Part shown: positions 14,892 to 21,626 of the stretch, piece after piece
Layout: every line of letters starts with the position of its first letter
How positions within the stretch are numbered: position 1 is the stretch's first letter
DNA from: JAKFDK01 sp036676195
Lineage (GTDB): Bacteria > Bacillota > Sulfobacillia > Symbiobacteriales > ZC4RG38
Length of the DNA stretch: 21,626 nt
NCBI GenBank assembly: GCA_036676195.1
Contig: JAKFDK010000097.1
Location: 1-21,626 of the forward strand
Reading direction: 5' to 3'
Notes under the pieces: model-generated
Told to the model about the DNA's origin: nothing
The model's database searches: none
The model's input: the letters and a program-made list of their open reading frames with translations, nothing else
Made by a program: the position numbers and the translations under genes

Positions 14892-15262
14892 GTAACAATG
14901 CCCCGGTGATCCTGGTGGCCGACGACGAACCGATTAATCAGAATCTGGCCCGGAAGGTACTACAGGCCCACGGCTACTCCTGCATCATTGCCGGCGATGG
15001 CCAGCAGGCCCTGGACCTGGCCCGGGAACACCGCCCCGCCCTGGTGATCATGGACCTGTCGATGCCGGTACTGGATGGCTGGGAGGCGACCCGGCGCCTG
15101 CGCGCCGACCCCGAACTGCAGCAGATTCCGGTTTTGGCTCTGACGGCCCACGCCATGGTGGGCGATCGGGAAAAAGCAATGGGAGCCGGCTGCAATGCCT
15201 ATCTGACCAAGCCCTTCCACCCCTCCCATCTGATCGGGCACATCACCGCCCTGTTACCGTAA
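14888..15262 (+). CDS. Stand-alone response regulator receiver (CheY-like)
   Basis: Single receiver domain of 124 residues without an output domain. Acidic pocket in VADDEP, phospho-acceptor D56 (VIMDLSMPVLDG), Thr in ALTAH and Lys in LTKPFHP. It resembles DivK-type receivers that follow hybrid kinases, so it may act as a phosphate shuttle or allosteric partner between the kinase and the diguanylate cyclase. The GTG start overlaps the kinase stop as GTGA, with GGGAGG 7 nt upstream, so translation is coupled. It ends the operon, 60 bases before a strong terminator. Confidence 0.92.
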   Translation: MSNNAPVILVADDEPINQNLARKVLQAHGYSCIIAGDGQQALDLAREHRPALVIMDLSMPVLDGWEATRRLRADPELQQIPVLALTAHAMVGDREKAMGAGCNAYLTKPFHPSHLIGHITALLP

Positions 15263-15322
15263 ACGGGTCAGCCATTATCAAGACTGCACAACCGGGCTGT
15301 GGCGTGAAAACGCATACCGGAA

Positions 15323-15364
15323 AAACGCCCGGTGCTCTCCGGAGAGCACCGGGCGTTTCTTTTT
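15323..15364. terminator. Bidirectional terminator, perfect 36-nt palindrome
   Basis: 15323-15340 is the exact reverse complement of 15341-15358. On the plus strand it is followed by CTTTTTC and serves the signalling operon. On the minus strand the arm ends in GCGTTTTTCC and serves korB. The two convergent units share it. Confidence 0.92.
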
Positions 15365-15382
15365 CGGTTGCAGGACGTGATT

Positions 15383-16243
15383 TCAGGCGAACTGGGCCAG
15401 CAGGGCCTCCTGCTCCGCCGGTGGCAGCACCACCTCAGCCCGGACGGCCGGCAGGTCGCCGCCGCCGATCATCACTTCGTGGTAGGGCGGGCGTTCCTCC
15501 CGGTAGAGAATGCCCGTCACCAGCGACCCGGTGTCGGCGGCGATCTTCATCGCCGCCAACCGGTCGGCGGGGTCGTAGCCGGGCTGGTCCGCCGCCCGCA
15601 CCAGGTTCTCCTTGAAGAATTCGTAGGTGTTGATCTTGTTGAAGGTGACGCAGGGGCTGAAGACGTTGACCAGGCTGAAACCCTGGTGGCGGATCGCTTC
15701 CTTATAAAGCTGGGTCAGTTCCTTCGGTTCCCCGGAAAAGCCCTGGGCCACAAAGCTGCACCCGGCCGCCAAGGCCAGTTCCAGGGGGCGGATCGGGTCT
15801 TCGGCCGAGCCGCTGGGCGAGGTCTTCGACTTGAACCCTTTCTGCGATGTGGGCGACAACTGGCCGGTGGTCAGGCCGTAGATGTTGTTGTCCATGACGA
15901 TGTAGGTCAGGTCAATGTTGCGCCGCATGGCGTGCAGGGAATGGCTGAGGCCAATCCCGTAGCCGTCGCCGTCGCCGCCGGAACAGATCACCGTCAGCTC
16001 CGGATTGGCCAGCTTCACACCGGTAGCCAGCGGCACGGCCCGGCCATGCAGGCCGTGGAAGCCGTATGAACTCAGGTGCTGGCTGATCTTGCCCGAGCAA
16101 CCGATGCCGGAGCAGACGCAGACCTGATGCGGCTCGTAGCCCAGCTCGGACAGAGCAGTCTGCAGGCAGGACAGCACGGCGAAATCGCCGCAGCCGGGAC
16201 ACCAGGTTGGTTTGGAGCCCTGGAACTCCTTGGCCGTTGCCAT
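15383..16243 (-). CDS. korB: 2-oxoacid:ferredoxin oxidoreductase, beta subunit
   Basis: Thiamine-diphosphate subunit of an enzyme that oxidatively decarboxylates a 2-oxoacid (2-oxoglutarate, pyruvate or branched-chain) to acyl-CoA while reducing ferredoxin, or runs in reverse. 286 residues. Cluster Cys C15 and C18 (WCPGCGD) and C49 (GIGCSG), with a further candidate in SPCVTF. The ThDP/Mg motif is GGDGDG (89-94) with VMDNNIYGLTTGQ. ATG 16243 has GGGAGGGG upstream and gives the normal N-terminus (MATAKEFQGSKPTWCPGCG). It begins one base after the alpha-subunit stop, so the pair is translationally coupled. KorB versus other members is judged by subunit arrangement only. Confidence 0.92.
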   Translation of the reverse strand: MATAKEFQGSKPTWCPGCGDFAVLSCLQTALSELGYEPHQVCVCSGIGCSGKISQHLSSYGFHGLHGRAVPLATGVKLANPELTVICSGGDGDGYGIGLSHSLHAMRRNIDLTYIVMDNNIYGLTTGQLSPTSQKGFKSKTSPSGSAEDPIRPLELALAAGCSFVAQGFSGEPKELTQLYKEAIRHQGFSLVNVFSPCVTFNKINTYEFFKENLVRAADQPGYDPADRLAAMKIAADTGSLVTGILYREERPPYHEVMIGGGDLPAVRAEVVLPPAEQEALLAQFA

Positions 16244-16244
16244 G

Positions 16245-18134
16245 CTAGCGCCCCTCCCCGGTGGGCCGCCGGGCGGTGGTTGCCGCCAGACCGCCTGTTT
16301 CCCCCAGCACCGCACCGGCCCGCTCCACAATCTCCCGTACGGTGAAAGGGTTGCCGTCGTAACACAGGCAACTGTGCAGCTTGGCGTGGAACCCACAGCA
16401 CTTGGTGATCAACCCCTGGAGCTGAGCCGTGAAGTTGTTGTCGACCACCAGGGCCTGACCGCAGTTCTCCAGGTGACGGCGGACTGTTTCAACCGGGAAT
16501 GGGCTGAGGGTGCGAATCTGCAAATGGCCCACCCGCACCCGGGCTTCCTCCGCCGCGGTGCCGGTGGCGGTACCGGCCTGATCCGCCTCCGGATGGCCCC
16601 CGGCCGCCTTTCCCTCCAGCACCGCCGGCCCGCCCCGCAGCCAGCCGGCAGCCTCGGCGATCTGGGCGCGGGTGCTGCCGGTGCCAATCAGCAGCAGGTC
16701 CGGGTTGGCCGGTCCCTCGTACACGGTGGCCCAGGGCTCCATGTGGCGGGCCGCCACCTCCAGCTTGCGGAAGCGCTTTTCCATCTGCCGACGGCGGGTG
16801 GCCGGGTCTTCAATCTCGTACAGGCCCCGCTCGTCGTGCTCGTTGCTCAGGGCCGTGTACTCGCCGCCCTTGTGGCCGGGGATGGAGCGTGGCGAGATGC
16901 CGTCATGGGTATCCTCATAGCGGTGGAAGGCGTCTCGGGGCAGCAGGGCCAGTTCTTCAGCCGTCTGCAGGCGGCCGCGGTCAATGCGGATCCGGTTCAG
17001 ATCCACCCGGTGCAGCCCCTGGCGTGAACTGCCCAGGAACAGGTCGCTGGCAACAATGACCGGGCACTGGTAGATCTCGGCCAGGTTGAAAGCTTCGGCC
17101 ATGTAGTAAACCATTTCCTCCACCGTGGTCGGACAGATCACCAGGCGCGGCCCCTCGCCATGGCTGTTCCAGAGCATGGCGTACAGGTCCGACTGCTCCG
17201 TCTTGGTGGGTAGCCCGGTGGCCGGTCCGCCCCGCTGCACGTCGATGATCACCAGCGGCACCTCAGCGATGGCGGCCAGACCGATCGCTTCGGCCATGAG
17301 GCTGAAGCCCGGGCCGGAGGTATTGGTCATGGCCCGCACCCCGGCATAGCCGGCGCCAATGGCCATGTTGCAGGCGGCAATCTCGTCTTCGGCCTGGATG
17401 ATCTTGCCGCCGTAGCGGGGGAAGTTGGCCAGCAGCCAGTACATCACTTCGGTGGCCGGGGTAATGGGATAGGCTGCCAGGAACCGGCAGCCGCCCAGCA
17501 GCGCACCCAGTCCGGCGGCCTCATTGCCGGAGAGCAGCCAGTTGCCGCCGTCGGCCGCCTCGGGCAGGGCCAGCGCGGGCAACCCGGCGGTCTGCTCCCG
17601 GGCGTATTCGTAGCCGCGCCGGATCAGTTCCCGGTTCAGTTCCACCACTTCGGCGCCCTTTTTGCCAAACCGCTCCTCCACCTGCCGGTAAAAGGGCTGC
17701 GGTTCCATCTGCAGCAGGGCGGCGCTGACGCCGACGGCCACCATATTCTTCATGACGGCGTTCCCGGCCAGTTCCTTGGCCACCGCCGTCATGGGAACCC
17801 GCAGCAAGTGGATCTGCCGGTCGGTGGGCAGGTTCGGCTCCCACCGGCCGGCGTCTGCCACCACAATGCCGCCGTCCCGCAACTCCGGGGCGTCCTCGTC
17901 CAGCGTGAGCTGGTCAAAGGCAATGAGCAGATCCAGTTGGTCCCCATGGTAGTACACAGGCCGGTCGGCCACCCGCACCTTGTACGAGGTATGGCCGCCC
18001 TTGATCAGAGACATGAACGCCCGGTAAGCAAACACATAATGACCAAGGCGGTTCAGCGTGCTGGCCACAATGTCGCCCGTGGAATCGATGCCTTCGCCCT
18101 GGGCGCCGCCCACCTTCCAGATCAGTTCCGGCAA
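16245..18134 (-). CDS. korA: 2-oxoacid:ferredoxin oxidoreductase, fused gamma-alpha subunit
   Basis: Partner of the beta subunit; carries the CoA-linked gamma domain and the pyrimidine-binding alpha domain. 629 residues. The gamma part (about 1-180) starts ELIWKVGGAQGEGIDSTG. The alpha part follows from about 200 with LLSGNEAAGLGALLGG and AAYPITPATEVM, ending with a C-terminal transketolase-like domain. Between two core elements of that last domain (about 500-535) is an Ala/Gly/Glu-rich insert (GGHPEADQAGTATGTAAEEA) that looks like a disordered loop. TTG 18134 is preferred: AGAGG lies 8 nt before it. GTG 18143 touches that site and would add three residues. No ferredoxin subunit or other pathway gene is beside it. 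Confidence 0.92.
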   Translation of the reverse strand: MPELIWKVGGAQGEGIDSTGDIVASTLNRLGHYVFAYRAFMSLIKGGHTSYKVRVADRPVYYHGDQLDLLIAFDQLTLDEDAPELRDGGIVVADAGRWEPNLPTDRQIHLLRVPMTAVAKELAGNAVMKNMVAVGVSAALLQMEPQPFYRQVEERFGKKGAEVVELNRELIRRGYEYAREQTAGLPALALPEAADGGNWLLSGNEAAGLGALLGGCRFLAAYPITPATEVMYWLLANFPRYGGKIIQAEDEIAACNMAIGAGYAGVRAMTNTSGPGFSLMAEAIGLAAIAEVPLVIIDVQRGGPATGLPTKTEQSDLYAMLWNSHGEGPRLVICPTTVEEMVYYMAEAFNLAEIYQCPVIVASDLFLGSSRQGLHRVDLNRIRIDRGRLQTAEELALLPRDAFHRYEDTHDGISPRSIPGHKGGEYTALSNEHDERGLYEIEDPATRRRQMEKRFRKLEVAARHMEPWATVYEGPANPDLLLIGTGSTRAQIAEAAGWLRGGPAVLEGKAAGGHPEADQAGTATGTAAEEARVRVGHLQIRTLSPFPVETVRRHLENCGQALVVDNNFTAQLQGLITKCCGFHAKLHSCLCYDGNPFTVREIVERAGAVLGETGGLAATTARRPTGEGR

Positions 18135-18263
18135 GACCGTCACCTCTGTCTGCCATACTCATCCCATAGCCTGCACCGGTCGGGCGGTCCGGTAAACTGG
18201 AATTTTGTTTTCTGTTGGCAGACGGCGCCGCCGCGGGCAACCTAACGCCGGGAGGTGGCAACA

Positions 18264-18596
18264 GTGGCAGAGCGAAAAGGCCATGTCGATTTCAACAACC
18301 AGAAGCAACTCCGGCTGGGCCGGAACCAGGAGGCAGTGGTACATCTGTCTGGCGATACCTCGCGGGACGACCGGGTGGAAGCCGCCAACCAGGCCAGCGT
18401 GATCGATGCGCAGCCCTTCCTGGGCTTCCCGTTCATGCACCCCATGCACGATGCCGCCATCGACCAGCAACTGGCCCCGCGGGCCCAGCGTTTTCAGGCT
18501 GCGCGTGAAGGGGACCCGCAGGTGTACGGCCAGTCACCGGGCCGGGTACAGAATGCCCTGGGTGCCAACGAGGTGCCGCCTGGGCAGGCGCACTGA
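18264..18596 (+). CDS. Uncharacterised small hydrophilic protein
   Basis: Not recognised. It encodes 110 residues, with no signal peptide, membrane span or Cys, and is rich in Gln, Asn, Asp, Arg and Ala. A central FLGFPFMHPMHDAAIDQQLA segment is the only compact hydrophobic patch; the C-terminal third (REGDPQVYGQSPGRVQ...) looks disordered. GTG 18264 is chosen because GGGAGG (18250-18255) lies 8 nt upstream; an in-frame GTG at 18255 overlaps that site. It is divergent from korA and convergent with the chemoreceptor gene, so it seems to be a single-gene unit. The good ribosome-binding site and isolated position argue that it is real. Confidence 0.6.
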   Translation: MAERKGHVDFNNQKQLRLGRNQEAVVHLSGDTSRDDRVEAANQASVIDAQPFLGFPFMHPMHDAAIDQQLAPRAQRFQAAREGDPQVYGQSPGRVQNALGANEVPPGQAH

Positions 18597-18608
18597 GCCG
18601 GATATGAA

Positions 18609-18636
18609 AGCAGCCACCGGGTACCCGGTGGCTGCT
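18609..18636. terminator. Perfect 28-nt palindrome between the small protein gene and the chemoreceptor gene
   Basis: Centred on GGGTACCC and self-complementary from 18609 to 18636. On the minus strand it is followed by TTCATATCC and probably ends the chemoreceptor transcript. On the plus strand it follows the small gene by 12 bases but has no T tract. Confidence 0.65.
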
Positions 18637-18656
18637 GTGGCGTGTGCGCCACGGTT

Positions 18657-20912
18657 TCAGAGCTTGAACCGCCCAACCTGATCCTGCAGTGTCCTGGCCA
18701 CCCCGGCCAGGATCTGGGCCGAGGCGGCAATCTCCTCGGTGGAGGCGTTCATTTCCTCCACCGATGCTGCCACTTCCTCTGCCGCCGCCGCATTCTGCTC
18801 GGCAACGGTGGCAATGCCCGCCACCGCTGTGCTCACGTCATGCGCGCCGGCCGCCATCTGCTCTGCGGACCCCGAGCTTTCCTCGATGACAGCCGCCATG
18901 GCATCGGCCGACTCGCTGACCTTACGGCTGGAGGTCGCCATTTCCTGCGCCGCCGCCGTGATGGCCTGCACGTCGCGGGTGGCCTGCTCCACCACCGTCA
19001 CAATCTCCGCCAGCGCCTGCCCGGCGCCCACAGCCAACTGCGCCCCCTCCGCCACCTCGGTCTGCCCCCGGTCCATCGCCTGCACGGCCAACGCAGTACT
19101 GCGCTGAATGCCGCTGATCAGGTCGGCAATCTCGCCGGCCGATGTCGCTGCCCGTTCGGCCAGCTTGCGCACCTCATCAGCCACCACAGCGAATCCCCGG
19201 CCGTGTTCACCGGCGCGGGCCGCCTCGATGGCGGCGTTGAGAGCCAGCAGATTGGTCTGATCGGCGATTTCAGAAATCGCCTGAGTGATGGCCCCGATTT
19301 GCCCGGAGAGCCGTTCCAGTTCCCTGATCCGCCCGGCGGAAAGCAACACCGTCTCCCGGATTCGTTCCATGCCGGCAATGGTCTGTTGCACGATCTGGCC
19401 GCCACTTTGTGCAGTCTGGACGGCCCGCTGGGCAGAGGAAGTCACCTGTGCCGCTTTGCCGGCCACATCCCCCATGGCAGTCACCATCTCGTTGATCGCG
19501 GTGACGGTCTGGTGCGTACCGGCCGATTGCTCCTGGGCACCGGCGGCCACCTGGGCGGCGGCAGTGCGCAACTGTTCCACGATCTGGTTGGTCGAGCCAG
19601 CGGCCCGGGACTGGTCCGCAGTGCCCTCCGCCATCTGTTCCATGGCCTGTCCGACGCCTTGAGTGGCCTGCGCCAACTGCTGGGTGGTACTGTTCAGTTC
19701 CTCGGCTGAAGTACCCACCTCCTGGCTGGAATCACGCACCTGGCGCAGCAAATGGCGCAAGGTGCCCAGAAAGCTGTTAAACGTCCGGACCAGGTCACCC
19801 AGTTCATCCCGGGAGCGTACCTGCAGTTCCCGGGTCAGATCGCCCCCACCGGCCGCCAATTCCTTTAATTGCGCCAGGACCTGATGAAGGGGCCGGGTGA
19901 TGGAAGCGGAGATGCCGAAACCCAGCGCCAGAGCAATCACGGCCATCACACCGGCGCCACCCAGGACCCAAATCCGCAAAGTACTGATCTGGGCCAACGC
20001 CTCGGTCTCGTCCATCTGGGCGACAATCGCCCAGGTCACCCCTGGCAGCGGTAACGGGGCATAGGCACCCAGAACTGGAACGTCCCGATAGTCCTTCATT
20101 TCCCCAGCGCCAGTCTTGCCGGCCAGGGCTGCCTCCGAAGCCGCAGTGGCCACCCTCTGCGTGAGCAGCGTCTGCTTCTTGGTGAACCGGGAATTCGAAC
20201 GCATCAACAGATCGGGGCCAACCAGATACGTTTCGCCCGTTTCGCCCATACCGGAGTGCTCCTGCATCATGCCGTCGATCTCTTTGTTTGAAATCTGCAG
20301 GGCAACCACGCCAATGACCTGACCATCTGCCCCTGTCACCGGTGCGGCAATAAAACCGGCCAGGTGGCCGTCGGCCGGGGCATAGGGGGCAAAGTCCTGA
20401 ATGAGCCAGTTCCCGGCCTGGGCGGTCCGGAAAGCTGTCGCCAGATTGGATTGGTTGTATGGCCCATTGATCAGATTTGTGCCCCAGTCGAGTTGCCTTT
20501 CCACGGTAAAGACGACGTCACCGCTCATGTTCATGAGAGCCAGGTCTAAGTAACCGTACTGTTGTCGGTAAGTGGTGAAGTAAGGCCGGTAGCGCTGATC
20601 GGCGGACAGGTAATCGGCATCGGTCAGACCGCTCCTGGCAAACGACGCTGAATACTCGGCCAGGGCCTGCACGGTGGCCGGCGCCTTGGACAAGACCTTG
20701 ACATCGTCGAGCCGATCGGTGAAGTACTGGACGACTTGCTTCTGCTTGATATCCCGGACCGCCGTCAACTGGTTTACGACCGTATTCTCAATGGCCGAGC
20801 GGGAAAGGGTAAAGCTGAGGAATCCCAGGCCCAGCAGGGGGAGGATTCCCACGACCAGCAGCAGCGATGCCAGTTTTTGCGAGATCCTGAGTTTGCCCGG
20901 CAATAGCTTCAT
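18657..20912 (-). CDS. Methyl-accepting chemotaxis protein with dCache-type sensor
   Basis: Transmembrane chemoreceptor that controls the CheA kinase, 751 residues. TM1 about 13-35, an extracytoplasmic double-Cache region about 40-310 (YLDLALMNMSGDVVF and GETGETYLVGPDLLMRSNSR), TM2 about 314-337, HAMP about 338-392, then a long coiled-coil signalling hairpin. The conserved tip is at about 548-585 (EIADQTNLLALNAAIEAARA, then GEHGRGFAVVADEVRKLAER). Q/E-rich heptads around it are candidate methylation sites. The ATG at 20912 has AGGGA directly touching it, which is poor. An in-frame TTG at 20903 would have good spacing and would cost three residues. No che or fli genes are nearby; the ligand is unknown. 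Confidence 0.95.
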   Translation of the reverse strand: MKLLPGKLRISQKLASLLLVVGILPLLGLGFLSFTLSRSAIENTVVNQLTAVRDIKQKQVVQYFTDRLDDVKVLSKAPATVQALAEYSASFARSGLTDADYLSADQRYRPYFTTYRQQYGYLDLALMNMSGDVVFTVERQLDWGTNLINGPYNQSNLATAFRTAQAGNWLIQDFAPYAPADGHLAGFIAAPVTGADGQVIGVVALQISNKEIDGMMQEHSGMGETGETYLVGPDLLMRSNSRFTKKQTLLTQRVATAASEAALAGKTGAGEMKDYRDVPVLGAYAPLPLPGVTWAIVAQMDETEALAQISTLRIWVLGGAGVMAVIALALGFGISASITRPLHQVLAQLKELAAGGGDLTRELQVRSRDELGDLVRTFNSFLGTLRHLLRQVRDSSQEVGTSAEELNSTTQQLAQATQGVGQAMEQMAEGTADQSRAAGSTNQIVEQLRTAAAQVAAGAQEQSAGTHQTVTAINEMVTAMGDVAGKAAQVTSSAQRAVQTAQSGGQIVQQTIAGMERIRETVLLSAGRIRELERLSGQIGAITQAISEIADQTNLLALNAAIEAARAGEHGRGFAVVADEVRKLAERAATSAGEIADLISGIQRSTALAVQAMDRGQTEVAEGAQLAVGAGQALAEIVTVVEQATRDVQAITAAAQEMATSSRKVSESADAMAAVIEESSGSAEQMAAGAHDVSTAVAGIATVAEQNAAAAEEVAASVEEMNASTEEIAASAQILAGVARTLQDQVGRFKL

Positions 20913-20941
20913 TCCCTGTGGGATTTGTTCGAGCGTATCTC

Positions 20942-20971
20942 ATAGTAGTTTAATTCTATCGTTCATTACAA
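20942..20971 (-). promoter_or_regulatory. Possible sigma-A promoter of the chemoreceptor gene
   Basis: On the minus strand, -35 TTGTAA (20966-20971), an 18-bp spacer and -10 TACTAT (20942-20947). A sigma-D-like reading (TAAA, 15 bp, then a partial CGA core) overlaps it but matches poorly. Confidence 0.45.
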
Positions 20972-21011
20972 TGGTGATTCTTCGCTTTTTTACACGCAGC
21001 TTTTGACCCAC

Positions 21012-21040
21012 AGCGGGCATGCAGGTCGGGCATGCCTGCT
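21012..21040 (-). terminator. Stem-loop after the YdjC-type gene
   Basis: An 11-bp stem (21012-21022 with 21030-21040, one G-T pair, core GGCATGC/GCATGCC) lies 12 bases after the stop codon on the minus strand. No T tract follows at once, so it may be rho-dependent or an mRNA end protector. Confidence 0.5.
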
Positions 21041-21052
21041 TCCCCGCCCCGG

Positions 21053-21626
21053 TCAGAGCTGACCGAAGTGAATCAGTTCAGCCCCCTGCTCCCGCAGCAG
21101 CGCTTGCACCTGCGGGTGCGTTACGGCCGCCAGTTCCTGTTCCCGGCCGGCCGTGAAACTGCTCAGTCGCCGCAGGGTAGCGTCGGCATGGCCGGGGTGG
21201 CACACCAGTTCAAAGGTGCCGGCGCCCAGCATCTGCAGGCGCGCCACCAGGGTACGCCAGTGCCATGGCCCCAGCACCGTGCGGTTGGGAACTTTCAGCC
21301 CGCTGTGAGACAGCAGCGGGCTGGAACGCAGAGCGGCCAGGGCGTACAGGCCGCTGGGCGCCCATTCGCGCGCCGGTTTGGGCAGGGTCAGAAAGTCCCC
21401 CGGCCGTACGGCCCGGGCGGCCGCAATGCCGAAGTCCCGGGCCACCGCCGCCAGCACGGTCGCCAGCCGGGGAATGGTATGTACGTAGTGGTGCGAGTCC
21501 AGGTGGGTGGGGGGCCGCCCGACCAGGTCAACGAAGCGCTGCACCTGGGCCGACCATTCCCGCCTGACCTCGGCCGGGTCCACCTGCGCCAGCAGATGGC
21601 GCACACCCTTGTAAAAATGCCCGTCT
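21053..21626 (-). CDS. YdjC/ChbG-family carbohydrate deacetylase (partial, 5' end outside window)
   Basis: The family removes acetyl groups from amino-sugar oligosaccharides such as chitobiose. The frame is open to the window edge (DGHFYKGVRHLLAQVDPAEV), so the N-terminal third, with the ADDFG-type metal Asp, lies outside. Visible family features are VDLVGRPPTHLDSHHYVHTI, with the metal-binding His pair in DSHHYVH, and FELVCHPGH near the C-terminus, with the expected late His. The 191 visible codons fit the C-terminal two thirds of a roughly 250-300-residue protein. A GTG at 21604 is inside the conserved region and is not the start. The substrate is inferred from the family only. Confidence 0.82.
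   Translation of the reverse strand, partial: DGHFYKGVRHLLAQVDPAEVRREWSAQVQRFVDLVGRPPTHLDSHHYVHTIPRLATVLAAVARDFGIAAARAVRPGDFLTLPKPAREWAPSGLYALAALRSSPLLSHSGLKVPNRTVLGPWHWRTLVARLQMLGAGTFELVCHPGHADATLRRLSSFTAGREQELAAVTHPQVQALLREQGAELIHFGQL

Noticed and set aside
1..21626. CRISPR array, tRNA or rRNA genes
   Set aside because: No regularly spaced direct repeats of CRISPR size and no cloverleaf or rRNA-like stretch were noticed on either strand.

Overview
This 21.6-kb window looks like chromosome from a GC-rich, low-motility-to-motile Gram-positive bacterium (deep-branching Firmicutes; Symbiobacterium-like is my best guess, at low confidence). The reasons are strong GGAGG ribosome-binding sites, many GTG and TTG starts, sigma-A-type promoters, tyrosyl-tRNA synthetase with an S4 tail, a gamma-alpha fused 2-oxoacid:ferredoxin oxidoreductase (anaerobic or microaerobic metabolism), an ABC betaine system and a chemoreceptor. 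No taxonomic search was possible, so the assignment is inference.

Layout. (1) 1-1819, minus: a PTS sugar permease (IIC-IIB-IIA, N-acetylglucosamine/glucose family), cut by the left window edge and starting at TTG. Upstream is a 327-bp leader full of stem-loops. (2) 2147-3770, minus: tyrosyl-tRNA synthetase with a good promoter, a ~310-nt leader and an unresolved start. (3) 3772-5850, plus: a mobile-element scar. An IS110-family transposase broken by one in-frame TAG follows a very stable hairpin that buries its ribosome-binding site. It abuts directly a 3' fragment of an IS1202/ISNCY-type DDE transposase. (4) 5892-11464, minus: a betaine-type ABC transporter (proX-proW-proV order) followed by a BadI-type hydrolase and an M24 metallopeptidase/creatinase-family enzyme. 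(5) 11611-15262, plus: a three-gene signalling operon with a REC-GGDEF diguanylate cyclase, a membrane hybrid histidine kinase and a stand-alone receiver, closed by a perfect bidirectional terminator. (6) 15383-18134, minus: korB and korA-type 2-oxoacid:ferredoxin oxidoreductase. (7) 18264-18596, plus: an unrecognised 110-residue hydrophilic protein. (8) 18657-20912, minus: a dCache chemoreceptor. (9) 21053-21626, minus: a YdjC/ChbG-type carbohydrate deacetylase cut by the right edge.

How the genes relate. The clearest functional units are the osmolyte importer (with two catabolic-looking enzymes behind it), the signalling operon (kinase to receivers to c-di-GMP output) and the KorAB pair. 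The PTS permease and the YdjC-type deacetylase would both fit amino-sugar use, but they lie 19 kb apart. The most unusual stretch is 3430-3960, where a tyrS leader with sequestered ribosome-binding sites meets insertion-sequence ends and a candidate IS110 bridge-RNA region.
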